Positions 1-6,362 of a DNA stretch of 8,245 nt are shown in pieces. Origin of the DNA: Lachnospiraceae bacterium (GTDB lineage: Bacteria; Bacillota_A; Clostridia; Lachnospirales; Lachnospiraceae); NCBI GenBank assembly GCA_009774655.1, contig VSOD01000185.1:1-8245 (forward strand). Reading direction: 5' to 3'. The first letter of the stretch is position 1; the number at the start of each line of letters is the position of its first letter. The notes under the pieces were generated by a model. It was given only the letters and a program-made list of their open reading frames with translations, was not told the origin of the DNA and did not search any database. The translations under genes were made by a program, and so were the position numbers.

Positions 1-1
1 G

Positions 2-2224
2 TGGTATATGGATGACATCGCGTTGGAATTTGCCCGTTATACTCCTACCACAGGCCGCCGGCCCGAGGGGTCAAACGAGATCATCGCGGATACAAAGACG
101 CTGAATGCCCTGGGTGTACCGGCACGGATTGGGGAAACCGTTTCATTGACCTATGAAATTAAAGGGACAGAGTACACTACCGATTTTATCCTCTGCGGCT
201 TTTGGGAAACGGACAGTTTGAGTAATATTGGAAGGCTTATTGTATCAAAATCCTTTGTAGATGCGCACTCGGATATTCTGACTTATACCTATCCTGTAGA
301 CAATGATTACTCCGGCGTTGTCACTGCCTATGTGATGTTCAGAGGAAACGGTGATTTAGAAGAAAGGCTCCACCGGCTTCTTTCCGAAACAGGTTATACC
401 TGTGAGACAATGGGCGGCAGCCCGAAGGATGACAATTACGTGATTGCCCGTGTCAGTCCAGCCTATCAGAGCGGCGTACTGTCAGATAATATGGCTATGC
501 TTGTTTCCGGCATTGTGGGTGTACTGCTGATTATCGTGACGGGATATTTGATTATCTACAATATTTTCCAAATCTCTGTCATTCAGGATATTCAGTCCTA
601 CGGACAGTTAAAAACGCTGGGCACAACAAAGCGGCAGATCAAGCGGTTGATCAACCGGCAGGCGTTTAGGCTTTCCCTGATTGGTATTCCTGTCGGTTTG
701 CTGACAGGCTTCCTGATCGGCCGGGCGCTGGTTCCTTTCCTGATGAACGGGACCAGTTATACGGCGGACGCCGGTATTAAGGTGACAGTAAATCCGCTGA
801 TTTTTATTGGCTCCACAGTGTTCACTTTTTTTACAGTCTTTGTCAGCGTTCATAAGCCCGCGAAGATCGCCGGTGCAGTTTCCGCGATAGAGGCTATTCG
901 CTATACCGAAAACGATACGGCGGCATTTGGGACGTACAGGGCAAAAGACAGGAAATCGACCCATGGAGCAAAGCTCCACTTTATGGCTCTGGCGAACCTT
1001 GGACGGAACCGCAAACGAACAGGATTGGTTATTGTATCCATGACGCTTAGTCTGGTGCTGTTCAATACTGTGTTTACCCTGTCCGGCGGGTTTGATATTG
1101 ACAAGTATATCTCAAAATTTATGGATAGGGACTTTGTGATTTCTAACGTGGACTACTTCCAATACAAGATTGAAGAAGGCAAAAACGACTTGTCTGAGAA
1201 CTTTATCGAGGCGGTCAAACAAAATAACAGCTTCGAGGATGGCGGCAGACTCTATTCTTCCTGGATGCTGGAAGAAACGTTTTCTACAAATCACAACGCC
1301 TTTTTCAGCTATAACAAAGATGAGAACGGTAATCCCTGTGTAAGACTATATGGTGCAGACGATTTTCTGCTGAATAACATGGAGGTCATAGAGGGGACAA
1401 TCGACATGGAAAAGCTGAAATCAGGAAAGTATATTCTGTTGAGTGTGGAGTGTAACGATGATGGAACCGTTATAGATAACCCGGATATCAATGTGAGTGA
1501 TACAGTGCAGATCAACCATCTGGAAGTGGAGGGTCTTTCCTCCACCATTACTGACAGCTATGACTTTACCATCATGGCAAAGGTTCGGGTTAACGAGAAT
1601 ACGGCTACTACCCGCAACACGGGAGAATCCCGGTTCTATCTGCCAACAGAAATCTTCCTGCCGCTGTGCGATAATCCTCATCTGGTCAATTTCACCTTTG
1701 ATGTGAAAGAGAGAACAGAGGCTGAAATGACAGAGTTTTTGAATGACTATATCGACAGTGTGGAACCGGGTATGGATTTTGAATCCAAAGCAACATATGT
1801 CAGCTCTTTTGACGATTTGACCTCCCTGATCATTACCATCGGCGGAGCATTGAGCGTCATTATTGGAATTATCGGTATTGCAAACTTTGTGAACTCTGTT
1901 TTGACAAGTGTTATCACCCGCAAAAAAGAATTTGCCATGCTGCAAAGCATCGGCATGACCGGCAGGCAGTTAAAGCGTATGCTCTCTTTTGAAGGATTTT
2001 ATTATGCTGTGGGAACGATTGTCACATCGATTGTTCTTGGAGGTCTGTTTTCCGTGGTAGTCGTGCGGGGAATTTCCAACGGGATCTGGTTTTTCACTTA
2101 CCGCTTTGTCATGTGGCCCATGCTGGTGATCTATCCGTTCCTGATACTCCTGACTGTGGCGATACCGGCGCTTTTGTACCGTCAAATTTCTAAAGTCAGC
2201 ATCATAGAACGGCTGCGGCAGTGA
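2..2224 (+). CDS. ABC transporter permease, FtsX/MacB type (5' truncated by window edge)
   Basis: Membrane subunit of an ABC exporter-like system; the family works with a separate cytoplasmic ATPase, often in antimicrobial-peptide resistance or lipid/peptide transport in Gram-positives. The frame is open to the window edge (in-frame codons Trp and Tyr precede the ATG at 8), so this ATG is probably internal. The first membrane segment and part of the first extracytoplasmic domain are then missing. Counting from that ATG, membrane segments lie near residues 162-188, 212-236, 261-282, 339-358, 624-650, 683-705 and 712-735, with a large extracytoplasmic loop at about 360-620. Two FtsX-like cytoplasmic motifs are visible: YGQLKTLGTTKRQIKRL near 198 and KKEFAMLQSIGMTGRQLKRM near 659. 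The C-terminus (SKVSIIERLRQ) matches the usual SxIExLR ending. A partner ATPase would be expected upstream, outside the window. The substrate cannot be told. Confidence 0.93.
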   Translation, partial: WYMDDIALEFARYTPTTGRRPEGSNEIIADTKTLNALGVPARIGETVSLTYEIKGTEYTTDFILCGFWETDSLSNIGRLIVSKSFVDAHSDILTYTYPVDNDYSGVVTAYVMFRGNGDLEERLHRLLSETGYTCETMGGSPKDDNYVIARVSPAYQSGVLSDNMAMLVSGIVGVLLIIVTGYLIIYNIFQISVIQDIQSYGQLKTLGTTKRQIKRLINRQAFRLSLIGIPVGLLTGFLIGRALVPFLMNGTSYTADAGIKVTVNPLIFIGSTVFTFFTVFVSVHKPAKIAGAVSAIEAIRYTENDTAAFGTYRAKDRKSTHGAKLHFMALANLGRNRKRTGLVIVSMTLSLVLFNTVFTLSGGFDIDKYISKFMDRDFVISNVDYFQYKIEEGKNDLSENFIEAVKQNNSFEDGGRLYSSWMLEETFSTNHNAFFSYNKDENGNPCVRLYGADDFLLNNMEVIEGTIDMEKLKSGKYILLSVECNDDGTVIDNPDINVSDTVQINHLEVEGLSSTITDSYDFTIMAKVRVNENTATTRNTGESRFYLPTEIFLPLCDNPHLVNFTFDVKERTEAEMTEFLNDYIDSVEPGMDFESKATYVSSFDDLTSLIITIGGALSVIIGIIGIANFVNSVLTSVITRKKEFAMLQSIGMTGRQLKRMLSFEGFYYAVGTIVTSIVLGGLFSVVVVRGISNGIWFFTYRFVMWPMLVIYPFLILLTVAIPALLYRQISKVSIIERLRQ

Positions 2225-2232
2225 TAAAATTT

Positions 2233-2276
2233 ATGGGTATAAAAGAGCCGGAAAAATCCGGCTCTTTTATACCCAT
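2233..2276. terminator. Bidirectional hairpin terminator between convergent genes
   Basis: A perfect 20-bp inverted repeat (2233-2252 and 2257-2276) closes a four-base AAAA loop. The GC-rich core is GAGCCGGA/TCCGGCTC, flanked by A-rich and T-rich arms, so it can act as an intrinsic terminator in both directions. It starts 8 bases after the permease stop. Its right end touches the stop codon of the minus-strand regulator (TAA read at 2278-2276). Confidence 0.9.
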
Positions 2277-3208
2277 TAAATTTGCTGTGATTTTTTGAAG
2301 TTGATAATGATAGAGGCAATGGCGCAGCCGATACCGCCGATGGCAAATACTGCGACGGAAGGCATTCCCCATTTATTGAATACGAAACCGGCGATCAGGT
2401 ATAAGATCGTGGCAATCAACATGATGCAGCCGCATACAGTACATGTCATGGCGCTTTTTTTGTAAGTGTCGGAATTTTTGTCATTGAGTTGATTGTATTT
2501 TTCAATGTCGTATTTATCTTTTTGTGTGCTGTAGTAAACGATAATAGTAGTGGCGATCGAAACAATCAGGAAGAAAAAGGACATCTCGAAAGACTCCAGG
2601 TATTCGTTCCCGGATATCTGTGGAAAGATCGCATCAAAACCTGCAAGCAGGATCACATTTATGATAAAAAGAGAAATTCCTGTAGTGGCCATGACCGAAA
2701 ATTTTCTGTTAAAGCTGTCAATCTCTTTCTCCTGATAGAAGTTTACAATATGAGGGTTTTTCTTCTTAAAATCATCATCGCGGATACCGTACAGGATAAG
2801 GATTGCCATGCCGACTACAAGAAAAATCAGGAATATAATACCGCAGAAATCTTCTGTGAGCGGTTCTCCCTCAAAGAAATAATTCAAGCCGTAAACCAGC
2901 ATCGTAGCAGAAAGGCCGAGTAAGATCAGGCCTATGCCAAGAGAAACGAATTTACTGAATTCATTATAATGTCTGTCATAATTACTCTTATCTTCTACGT
3001 AAATCTGGCTGATCTCTTTTTGCATCAAATCATCCATGGTACATTGAAAGAGTTTGCATAATTGAAGAAGTTTCTCCATTTCAGGGTATGCGGTATCAGA
3101 TTCCCACTTCGATATGGACTGTCTGGAAACTCCAAGCTGTTCTGCCAGCTGCTCCTGTGTGATGTTTTCCTTTTTCCTTAAGAATTGTAAATTTTCTCCT
3201 AAACTCAT
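2276..3208 (-). CDS. XRE-family transcriptional regulator with six C-terminal membrane segments
   Basis: 310 residues. Residues 6-60 form an XRE/Cro helix-turn-helix (LAEQLGVSRQSISKWE, with recognition helix SRQSISKWE), typical of DNA-binding repressors. After a linker of about 25 residues come six hydrophobic segments, near 87-111, 121-142, 170-194, 207-226, 242-266 and 272-293, so the protein should be anchored with its DNA-binding domain in the cytoplasm. The start is supported by AAGGAG at 3221-3216, 7 bases before the ATG. A palindrome at 3226-3252 lies just upstream and suggests autoregulation. It converges on the permease gene and shares its terminator. HTH-plus-membrane proteins of this kind are common in Clostridia and are often unannotated beyond the HTH. 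The signal sensed, if any, is unknown. Confidence 0.92.
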   Translation of the reverse strand: MSLGENLQFLRKKENITQEQLAEQLGVSRQSISKWESDTAYPEMEKLLQLCKLFQCTMDDLMQKEISQIYVEDKSNYDRHYNEFSKFVSLGIGLILLGLSATMLVYGLNYFFEGEPLTEDFCGIIFLIFLVVGMAILILYGIRDDDFKKKNPHIVNFYQEKEIDSFNRKFSVMATTGISLFIINVILLAGFDAIFPQISGNEYLESFEMSFFFLIVSIATTIIVYYSTQKDKYDIEKYNQLNDKNSDTYKKSAMTCTVCGCIMLIATILYLIAGFVFNKWGMPSVAVFAIGGIGCAIASIIINFKKSQQI

Positions 3209-3225
3209 GTGAATTCTCCTTTTCT

Positions 3226-3252
3226 ATAACGGTCGATATTTTTGATCGTTAT
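3226..3252. promoter_or_regulatory. Imperfect palindrome, candidate operator of the XRE regulator
   Basis: ATAACGGTCGA (3226-3236) and TTGATCGTTAT (3242-3252) are inverted copies matching at 9 of 11 positions across a 5-base spacer. The site lies 18-44 bases upstream of the regulator's ATG, next to its Shine-Dalgarno, where a bound dimer would block transcription of its own gene. Binding is inferred from position and symmetry only. Confidence 0.5.
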
Positions 3253-3419
3253 CATTCTGTCTGCTTTAACTGTCTCCTATTTTAGAAAAAAGTTGATGTA
3301 AACTCTATCAATTTCATGTTGCTTTTAAGTTTTTTTATGGTAAGTTGCGGTTGCATCCCTGTAAAATGGGTGTTTTTTTGTGAATTACAATAATTTTACC
3401 ATACGATTGGCTGATAGTG

Positions 3420-3428
3420 TGGTATAGT
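3420..3428 (+). promoter_or_regulatory. Extended -10 promoter candidate for rarA
   Basis: TGG followed by TATAGT fits an extended -10 element (TGnTATAAT type). No good -35 hexamer lies 16-18 bases upstream, as is usual for extended -10 promoters. A transcript from here would have a leader of roughly 150 bases containing repeat copy B. TATAAT at 3563-3568 is an alternative but also lacks a -35. Confidence 0.4.
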
Positions 3429-3481
3429 AAATATGTTGGATTGACTGGTCATGATGGATTTTTTTTCAGTCATATGCGGTA

Positions 3482-3529
3482 GCTACTGCAAGTCCAAAAA
3501 CGAAATTTCTAATGTCGTTACCTGTAAAT
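3482..3529 (+). repeat. Interspersed intergenic repeat, copy B (upstream of rarA)
   Basis: Bases 3482-3519 align with the reverse strand of 7601-7562 (copy A) at about 32 of 38 aligned positions with two single-base gaps. Shared blocks are GCTnCTGCAAG, then CC-n-AAAC, then GAAATTTnTnATGTCGTT. Similarity fades by about 3529. The single-base gaps shift the frame between the copies, which argues against a conserved peptide. The ATG at 3512, which could be mistaken for the rarA start, lies inside this repeat. Confidence 0.65.
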
Positions 3530-3586
3530 GATACCATAAAATATATAAAAACATATGTTATTTATAATGGAGATAATGGAAGAACG

Positions 3587-4915
3587 ATGGAACAGATGAG
3601 TTTATTCGATAACCGGATCACAAGCGCTCCGCTGGCCAGCAGGCTGCGGCCGGAGACATTGCAGGATTATGTGGGACAGAAGCATCTTCTGGGTGAAGGG
3701 AAGATGTTACGGCGTCTGATCGAGCAGGATCAGATTTCTTCCATGATCTTCTGGGGGCCTCCTGGTGTAGGGAAAACTACGCTGGCGCGGATCATTGCCG
3801 GTATGACAAGGGCTGATTTTGTGGATTTCAGCGCAGTGACCAGCGGTATTAAGGAAATCAGGCAGGTGATGGAGCAGGCTGAGGGCAGCAGGCGGATGGG
3901 AATCAATACCTTGCTTTTTGTGGATGAGATCCATCGTTTCAATAAGGCACAACAGGACGCGTTTCTGCCATTTGTGGAAAAGGGAAGTATTGTTCTGGTG
4001 GGAGCCACTACGGAAAATCCTTCTTTTGAGATCAATTCGGCTCTGTTGTCCAGATGTAAGGTATTTGTGCTGAAAATGCTGGAAGAAGAAGATTTGTATG
4101 AATTGCTGAGGCACGCTTTGGAGAGTCCGAAAGGATTTGGAAATCAACAGATTGTGATCTCCGAGGAACAGATTCGTGCCATAGCGCGTTTTGCCAACGG
4201 AGACGGCAGGACAGCCTTAAATACGCTGGAGATGGCGGTGATCAACAGTCAGCTTGACAGAGAAGGAACCATACACGTGACGGATGAGACATTGGTAGAA
4301 TGTACGAACCGTCGCTCCCTGCTTTATGACAAGAAAGGTGAAGAGCATTATAACCTGATATCCGCTCTTCATAAATCTATGCGAAACAGTGATCCTGATG
4401 CGGCGGTCTACTGGATGAACCGGATGCTGGATGGCGGGGAGAATCCGCTGTATATTGCCAGACGTCTGATACGCTTCGCCAGCGAGGATGTCGGTATGGC
4501 AGATTCAAGAGCGCTGCAGGTGGCGGTTTCTGTCTATCAGGCCTGTCATTTTCTTGGAATGCCGGAGTGTGATGTGCATTTGACGCATGCTGTGGTCTAT
4601 CTGTCCATGGCTCCTAAGTCCAATGCCCTGTACAGAGCCTGCGAGGCCGCCAAAAAAGATATCCATGATTTTCCCGCAGAGCCTGTGCCGCTGCAGATCA
4701 GGAATGCTCCTACGAAGTTGATGGAAGCGCTGCACTATGGGAAAGGATATTGTTATGCTCATGATACGGAAGAGAAACTGACCAGAATGAAGTGTCTGCC
4801 GGATACTCTGCAGGACAGGCGGTACTATATTCCGACCACAGAGGGGGAAGAGAAGGAGACCGGGGAGCGGCTTAAAGAGATTATGACATGGAAAAATAGT
4901 GCGGGAAATGAATAA
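3587..4915 (+). CDS. rarA: Replication-associated recombination protein RarA (MgsA/WHIP family AAA+ ATPase)
   Basis: 442 residues, close to E. coli RarA (about 447). RarA is a RuvB/clamp-loader related AAA+ ATPase that acts at stalled or damaged replication forks. From the ATG at 3587: clamp-motif-like QMSLF at residues 3-7, LASRLRP with DYVGQKHLL (family N-terminal signature), Walker A GPPGVGKTT at 57-65, Walker B LLFVDEIH at about 109-116, sensor 1 GATTENPSF at 139-147, and an arginine-finger region (ALLSRCKVF) near 152-160. The C-terminal half carries the family oligomerisation domain (EDVGMAD, then a PxPLxIRNAPTKLM motif). The frame is open from ATG 3512, but those 25 extra residues come from a repeat and do not resemble the family. 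GGAAG at 3578-3582 precedes ATG 3587. It overlaps or abuts the next gene, suggesting an operon. Confidence 0.96.
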   Translation: MEQMSLFDNRITSAPLASRLRPETLQDYVGQKHLLGEGKMLRRLIEQDQISSMIFWGPPGVGKTTLARIIAGMTRADFVDFSAVTSGIKEIRQVMEQAEGSRRMGINTLLFVDEIHRFNKAQQDAFLPFVEKGSIVLVGATTENPSFEINSALLSRCKVFVLKMLEEEDLYELLRHALESPKGFGNQQIVISEEQIRAIARFANGDGRTALNTLEMAVINSQLDREGTIHVTDETLVECTNRRSLLYDKKGEEHYNLISALHKSMRNSDPDAAVYWMNRMLDGGENPLYIARRLIRFASEDVGMADSRALQVAVSVYQACHFLGMPECDVHLTHAVVYLSMAPKSNALYRACEAAKKDIHDFPAEPVPLQIRNAPTKLMEALHYGKGYCYAHDTEEKLTRMKCLPDTLQDRRYYIPTTEGEEKETGERLKEIMTWKNSAGNE

Positions 4916-4943
4916 AAATCTTAGATCGGGGATACCTATACAT

Positions 4944-5246
4944 ATGAAGAAACAGATTGAAGGCCAGATAAATCTTTTTGATTATATATCGGCAGAAGAT
5001 ACTAAAGTTGATGATAAACATGATACGATTGAAATTTCTTTATTTGCGGCATGTGCTTCCTGCTGGTGCAGTACCTGCAGGCATAACGCGGAGGGTAAGG
5101 CTGTTCCCCGTGATTTTGCGGGAGTAAAGAAGCCCTGTCCTTCCTGTAGTTTCTGTGTCAGTCAGGACAAGGCGGAAATCTGTGAGATCAATTCCTATGA
5201 GAACGGCTGTAAACTGCGGGCAGAGGAAGAGGGTATCACTGAATGA
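4944..5246 (+). CDS. Small cysteine-rich protein of unknown function, co-transcribed with rarA
   Basis: About 100 residues from ATG 4944; I do not recognise the family. It contains QINLF at residues 8-12, a peptide resembling bacterial sliding-clamp binding motifs, then a tight cluster CxxCxCxxC (CASCWCSTC), then CPSCSFC and two more cysteines, nine in all. This suggests zinc or iron-sulfur binding, in the cytoplasm (no signal peptide or membrane segment). Start choice is uncertain: the frame is open from GTG 4899 and ATG 4908, both inside the end of rarA (stop at 4913-4915), and none of the three starts has a strong Shine-Dalgarno. ATG 4944 has GGGGA 11 bases upstream and puts the QINLF peptide at the N-terminus as in RarA. 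The tight spacing implies a shared transcript with rarA. Function is not known. Confidence 0.8.
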   Translation: MKKQIEGQINLFDYISAEDTKVDDKHDTIEISLFAACASCWCSTCRHNAEGKAVPRDFAGVKKPCPSCSFCVSQDKAEICEINSYENGCKLRAEEEGITE

Positions 5247-5257
5247 TTGAATGAGAT

Positions 5258-5279
5258 AAATCCCTTTCCTACAGGATTT
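5258..5279 (+). terminator. Weak hairpin, possible terminator of the rarA operon
   Basis: AAATCC (5258-5263) and GGATTT (5274-5279) pair across a 10-base loop, followed by TTTC. It lies 12 bases after the upstream stop and overlaps the 3' end of the convergent flavoprotein gene. The stem is short with only two GC pairs, so support is modest. Confidence 0.3.
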
Positions 5280-5871
5280 TTTCGAAATCTTCTATGCCGT
5301 GTTTGCACCATGGGCAGACAAAATCCGGAGGAAGTTCTTCTCCTTCATAGACATATCCGCAGACGACGCATCGCCAGCCTTTCACAGAAGTATTTTCAGG
5401 CTTTGGTTTGACATATTCATGATAGAAGGAGTAGGTCATCGCCTTTTCACCGGAAAGGACATCGCAGTCCGATACAGATGCCAGGAAAAGCATATGAGTA
5501 CCGAGGTCGTAACTGTTTATGACTTTACAGTCCAGGTAGGCAGTGACATGTTCTGTGAGATAAGGAAGTTCCTGGCCTGTCATGGAAAAAGGGATATCTA
5601 TAAATTTATCCACGGTGCTTCCACTTTGGAATCCAAAACGCTGAAACAGGGAAAAAGGTGCCGTCTCAGAGAGGATGGAGACAGAAAGGATTCCGGATTT
5701 TTGGATCAGCTCACAGGTTAGGTTCTGTTTGTTGATGGCCACGACGATCTGCTTCGGGTCGTCTGTCACCTGAGTGACTGTGTTGATGATGCAGCCATTC
5801 ATTTTTTTGTCATGTTTTGTAGATACGACGTAGAGGCCGTAGGATAACTGAAAGAGTGCTTTTGGATTCAT
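5269..5871 (-). CDS. hrb: Flavin reductase-rubredoxin fusion (high-molecular-weight rubredoxin type)
   Basis: 200 residues. Residues about 5-150 form a flavin reductase-like split-barrel FMN domain (family signatures SYGLYVVST, NGCIINTVTQVT, and GFQSGSTVDKF near 80). Residues 165-200 form a short rubredoxin-like domain with the four iron ligands C168, C171, C186 and C189 (CVVCGYVYEG and CPWC). This is the layout of high-molecular-weight rubredoxins, NAD(P)H:rubredoxin oxidoreductases which in anaerobes such as Moorella pass electrons to flavodiiron proteins that reduce oxygen or nitric oxide. No flavodiiron gene is in the window, so the partner is unknown. AAAGGAAA lies about 12 bases before the ATG, a long spacing. 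The gene is convergent with the rarA operon, has its own promoter (5917-5945) and is probably monocistronic. The symbol is by analogy with Moorella hrb. Confidence 0.92.
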   Translation of the reverse strand: MNPKALFQLSYGLYVVSTKHDKKMNGCIINTVTQVTDDPKQIVVAINKQNLTCELIQKSGILSVSILSETAPFSLFQRFGFQSGSTVDKFIDIPFSMTGQELPYLTEHVTAYLDCKVINSYDLGTHMLFLASVSDCDVLSGEKAMTYSFYHEYVKPKPENTSVKGWRCVVCGYVYEGEELPPDFVCPWCKHGIEDFEKIL

Positions 5872-5899
5872 GGGGATATTCGTTTCCTTTCTTTATTGT

Positions 5900-5982
5900 A
5901 TTGATATTATTATTTAAATATAATCGATATTATCATAATAATCAATATAATCATATGGATGAAAGATTTTGACTATTGATAT
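5900..5982 (+). repeat. Four ATYRATAT iterons around the hrb promoter
   Basis: The octamer ATYRATAT occurs four times in the same orientation: ATTGATAT at 5900-5907, ATCGATAT at 5923-5930, ATCAATAT at 5941-5948 and ATTGATAT at 5975-5982. The middle two overlap the spacer and -35 of the promoter. The region is very AT-rich, so some copies could be chance; a regulator site is possible. Confidence 0.35.
5917..5945 (-). promoter_or_regulatory. Sigma-A-like promoter of the flavin reductase-rubredoxin gene
   Basis: On the minus strand the -35 is TTGATT (5945-5940) and the -10 is TATATT (5922-5917), separated by exactly 17 bases. Transcription would start near 5910, about 40 bases ahead of the ATG at 5871. 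The match is good, though the AT-rich context raises the chance of a false hit. Confidence 0.55.
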
Positions 5983-6047
5983 CATATTTGCAGATTATGT
6001 GGACGTTAAGAACAGTATGTGTAGAAAAATTTGAAATATACGCATTT

Positions 6048-6191
6048 TTAATTTGTAAAATCCCTGTGGGTGGCAAGTTTGCACAGCAGGCGGTTGTTAA
6101 TCCGGCCGCTTTTCAAAAGCACAATCATTTCATCACTCAAATGCAATTTTGTTAAAGGCGTGTTGGTCTGTTCCCTGTGATATGCAACCAT
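6048..6191 (-). CDS. Short hypothetical ORF or gene fragment (47 residues)
   Basis: Reads MVAYHREQTN at the start and HLSDEMIVLLKSGRINNR in the middle. The amphipathic, charged composition looks protein-like and the frame stays open upstream to about 6269, adding roughly 26 residues without another ATG. There is no Shine-Dalgarno ahead of the ATG at 6191. It may be a fragment of a decayed gene or a chance frame inside an interspersed repeat; I do not recognise a family. Confidence 0.25.
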   Translation of the reverse strand: MVAYHREQTNTPLTKLHLSDEMIVLLKSGRINNRLLCKLATHRDFTN

Positions 6192-6212
6192 AAGCGAATA
6201 GAGGTATACTAT

Positions 6213-6234
6213 GAAAAAAGTTTTGACTTTTTTC
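6213..6234 (+). other. AT-rich perfect hairpin
   Basis: GAAAAAAGT (6213-6221) and ACTTTTTTC (6226-6234) are perfect inverted copies around a TTTG loop. It sits inside a 16-codon ORF (start 6211, stop 6259-6261) that has GAGG at 6201-6204. It has no U-tract or GC core, so it is not a clear terminator. Role unknown. Confidence 0.3.
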
Positions 6235-6362
6235 GAGGGTAATTCGTTATACAGGACATAGGGGGTGGCGTATTAGATTGCTTCCCCATGATTATTTTTT
6301 GACATACTTTTAGCATTTTATTGTCTGTATAGTGGGGTTAAAACCCTCGCCTTAAGATCAAC

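Larger units (their letters stand above)
3253..3586. other. Divergent intergenic region between the XRE regulator and rarA
   Basis: About 330 AT-rich bases with no convincing gene. They hold a T-rich segment at 3325-3380, an 8-base inverted repeat (TATGGTAA 3336-3343, TTACCATA 3396-3403), an extended -10 promoter candidate at 3420-3428 and interspersed repeat copy B at 3482-3529. A small hairpin can form between TGACTG (3442-3447) and CAGTCA (3467-3472). On the minus strand no promoter with good -35 and -10 elements at normal spacing was found for the regulator. Confidence 0.6.

Noticed and set aside
608..2185. Several minus-strand and one plus-strand ORFs inside the permease gene
   Set aside because: They are shadow frames of a well-supported membrane protein gene, with no RBS and implausible composition (histidine, cysteine and arginine rich).
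3351..3377. Hairpin CATCCC/GGGTG followed by seven T as a terminator
   Set aside because: The stem needs a bulge and is short, and no plus-strand gene or promoter lies upstream of it to be terminated.
3471..3489. Similarity of plus-strand 3471-3489 to plus-strand 7601-7619 (16 of 19)
   Set aside because: A match of this quality is expected a few times by chance in a window of this size; the longer inverted match between the same regions is the significant one.
5299..5721. 140-codon plus-strand ORF opposite the flavin reductase-rubredoxin gene
   Set aside because: Antisense shadow of a gene with clear domain motifs.
6266..6283. Possible sigma-54 promoter (TGGC...TTGCT)
   Set aside because: The GG-to-GC spacing is one base too long for a functional -24/-12 element.
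6299..6333. TTGACA with TATAGT as a promoter ahead of the 41-codon ORF
   Set aside because: The hexamers are 23 bases apart, too far for sigma-A, and no good -10 lies at 16-18 bases.
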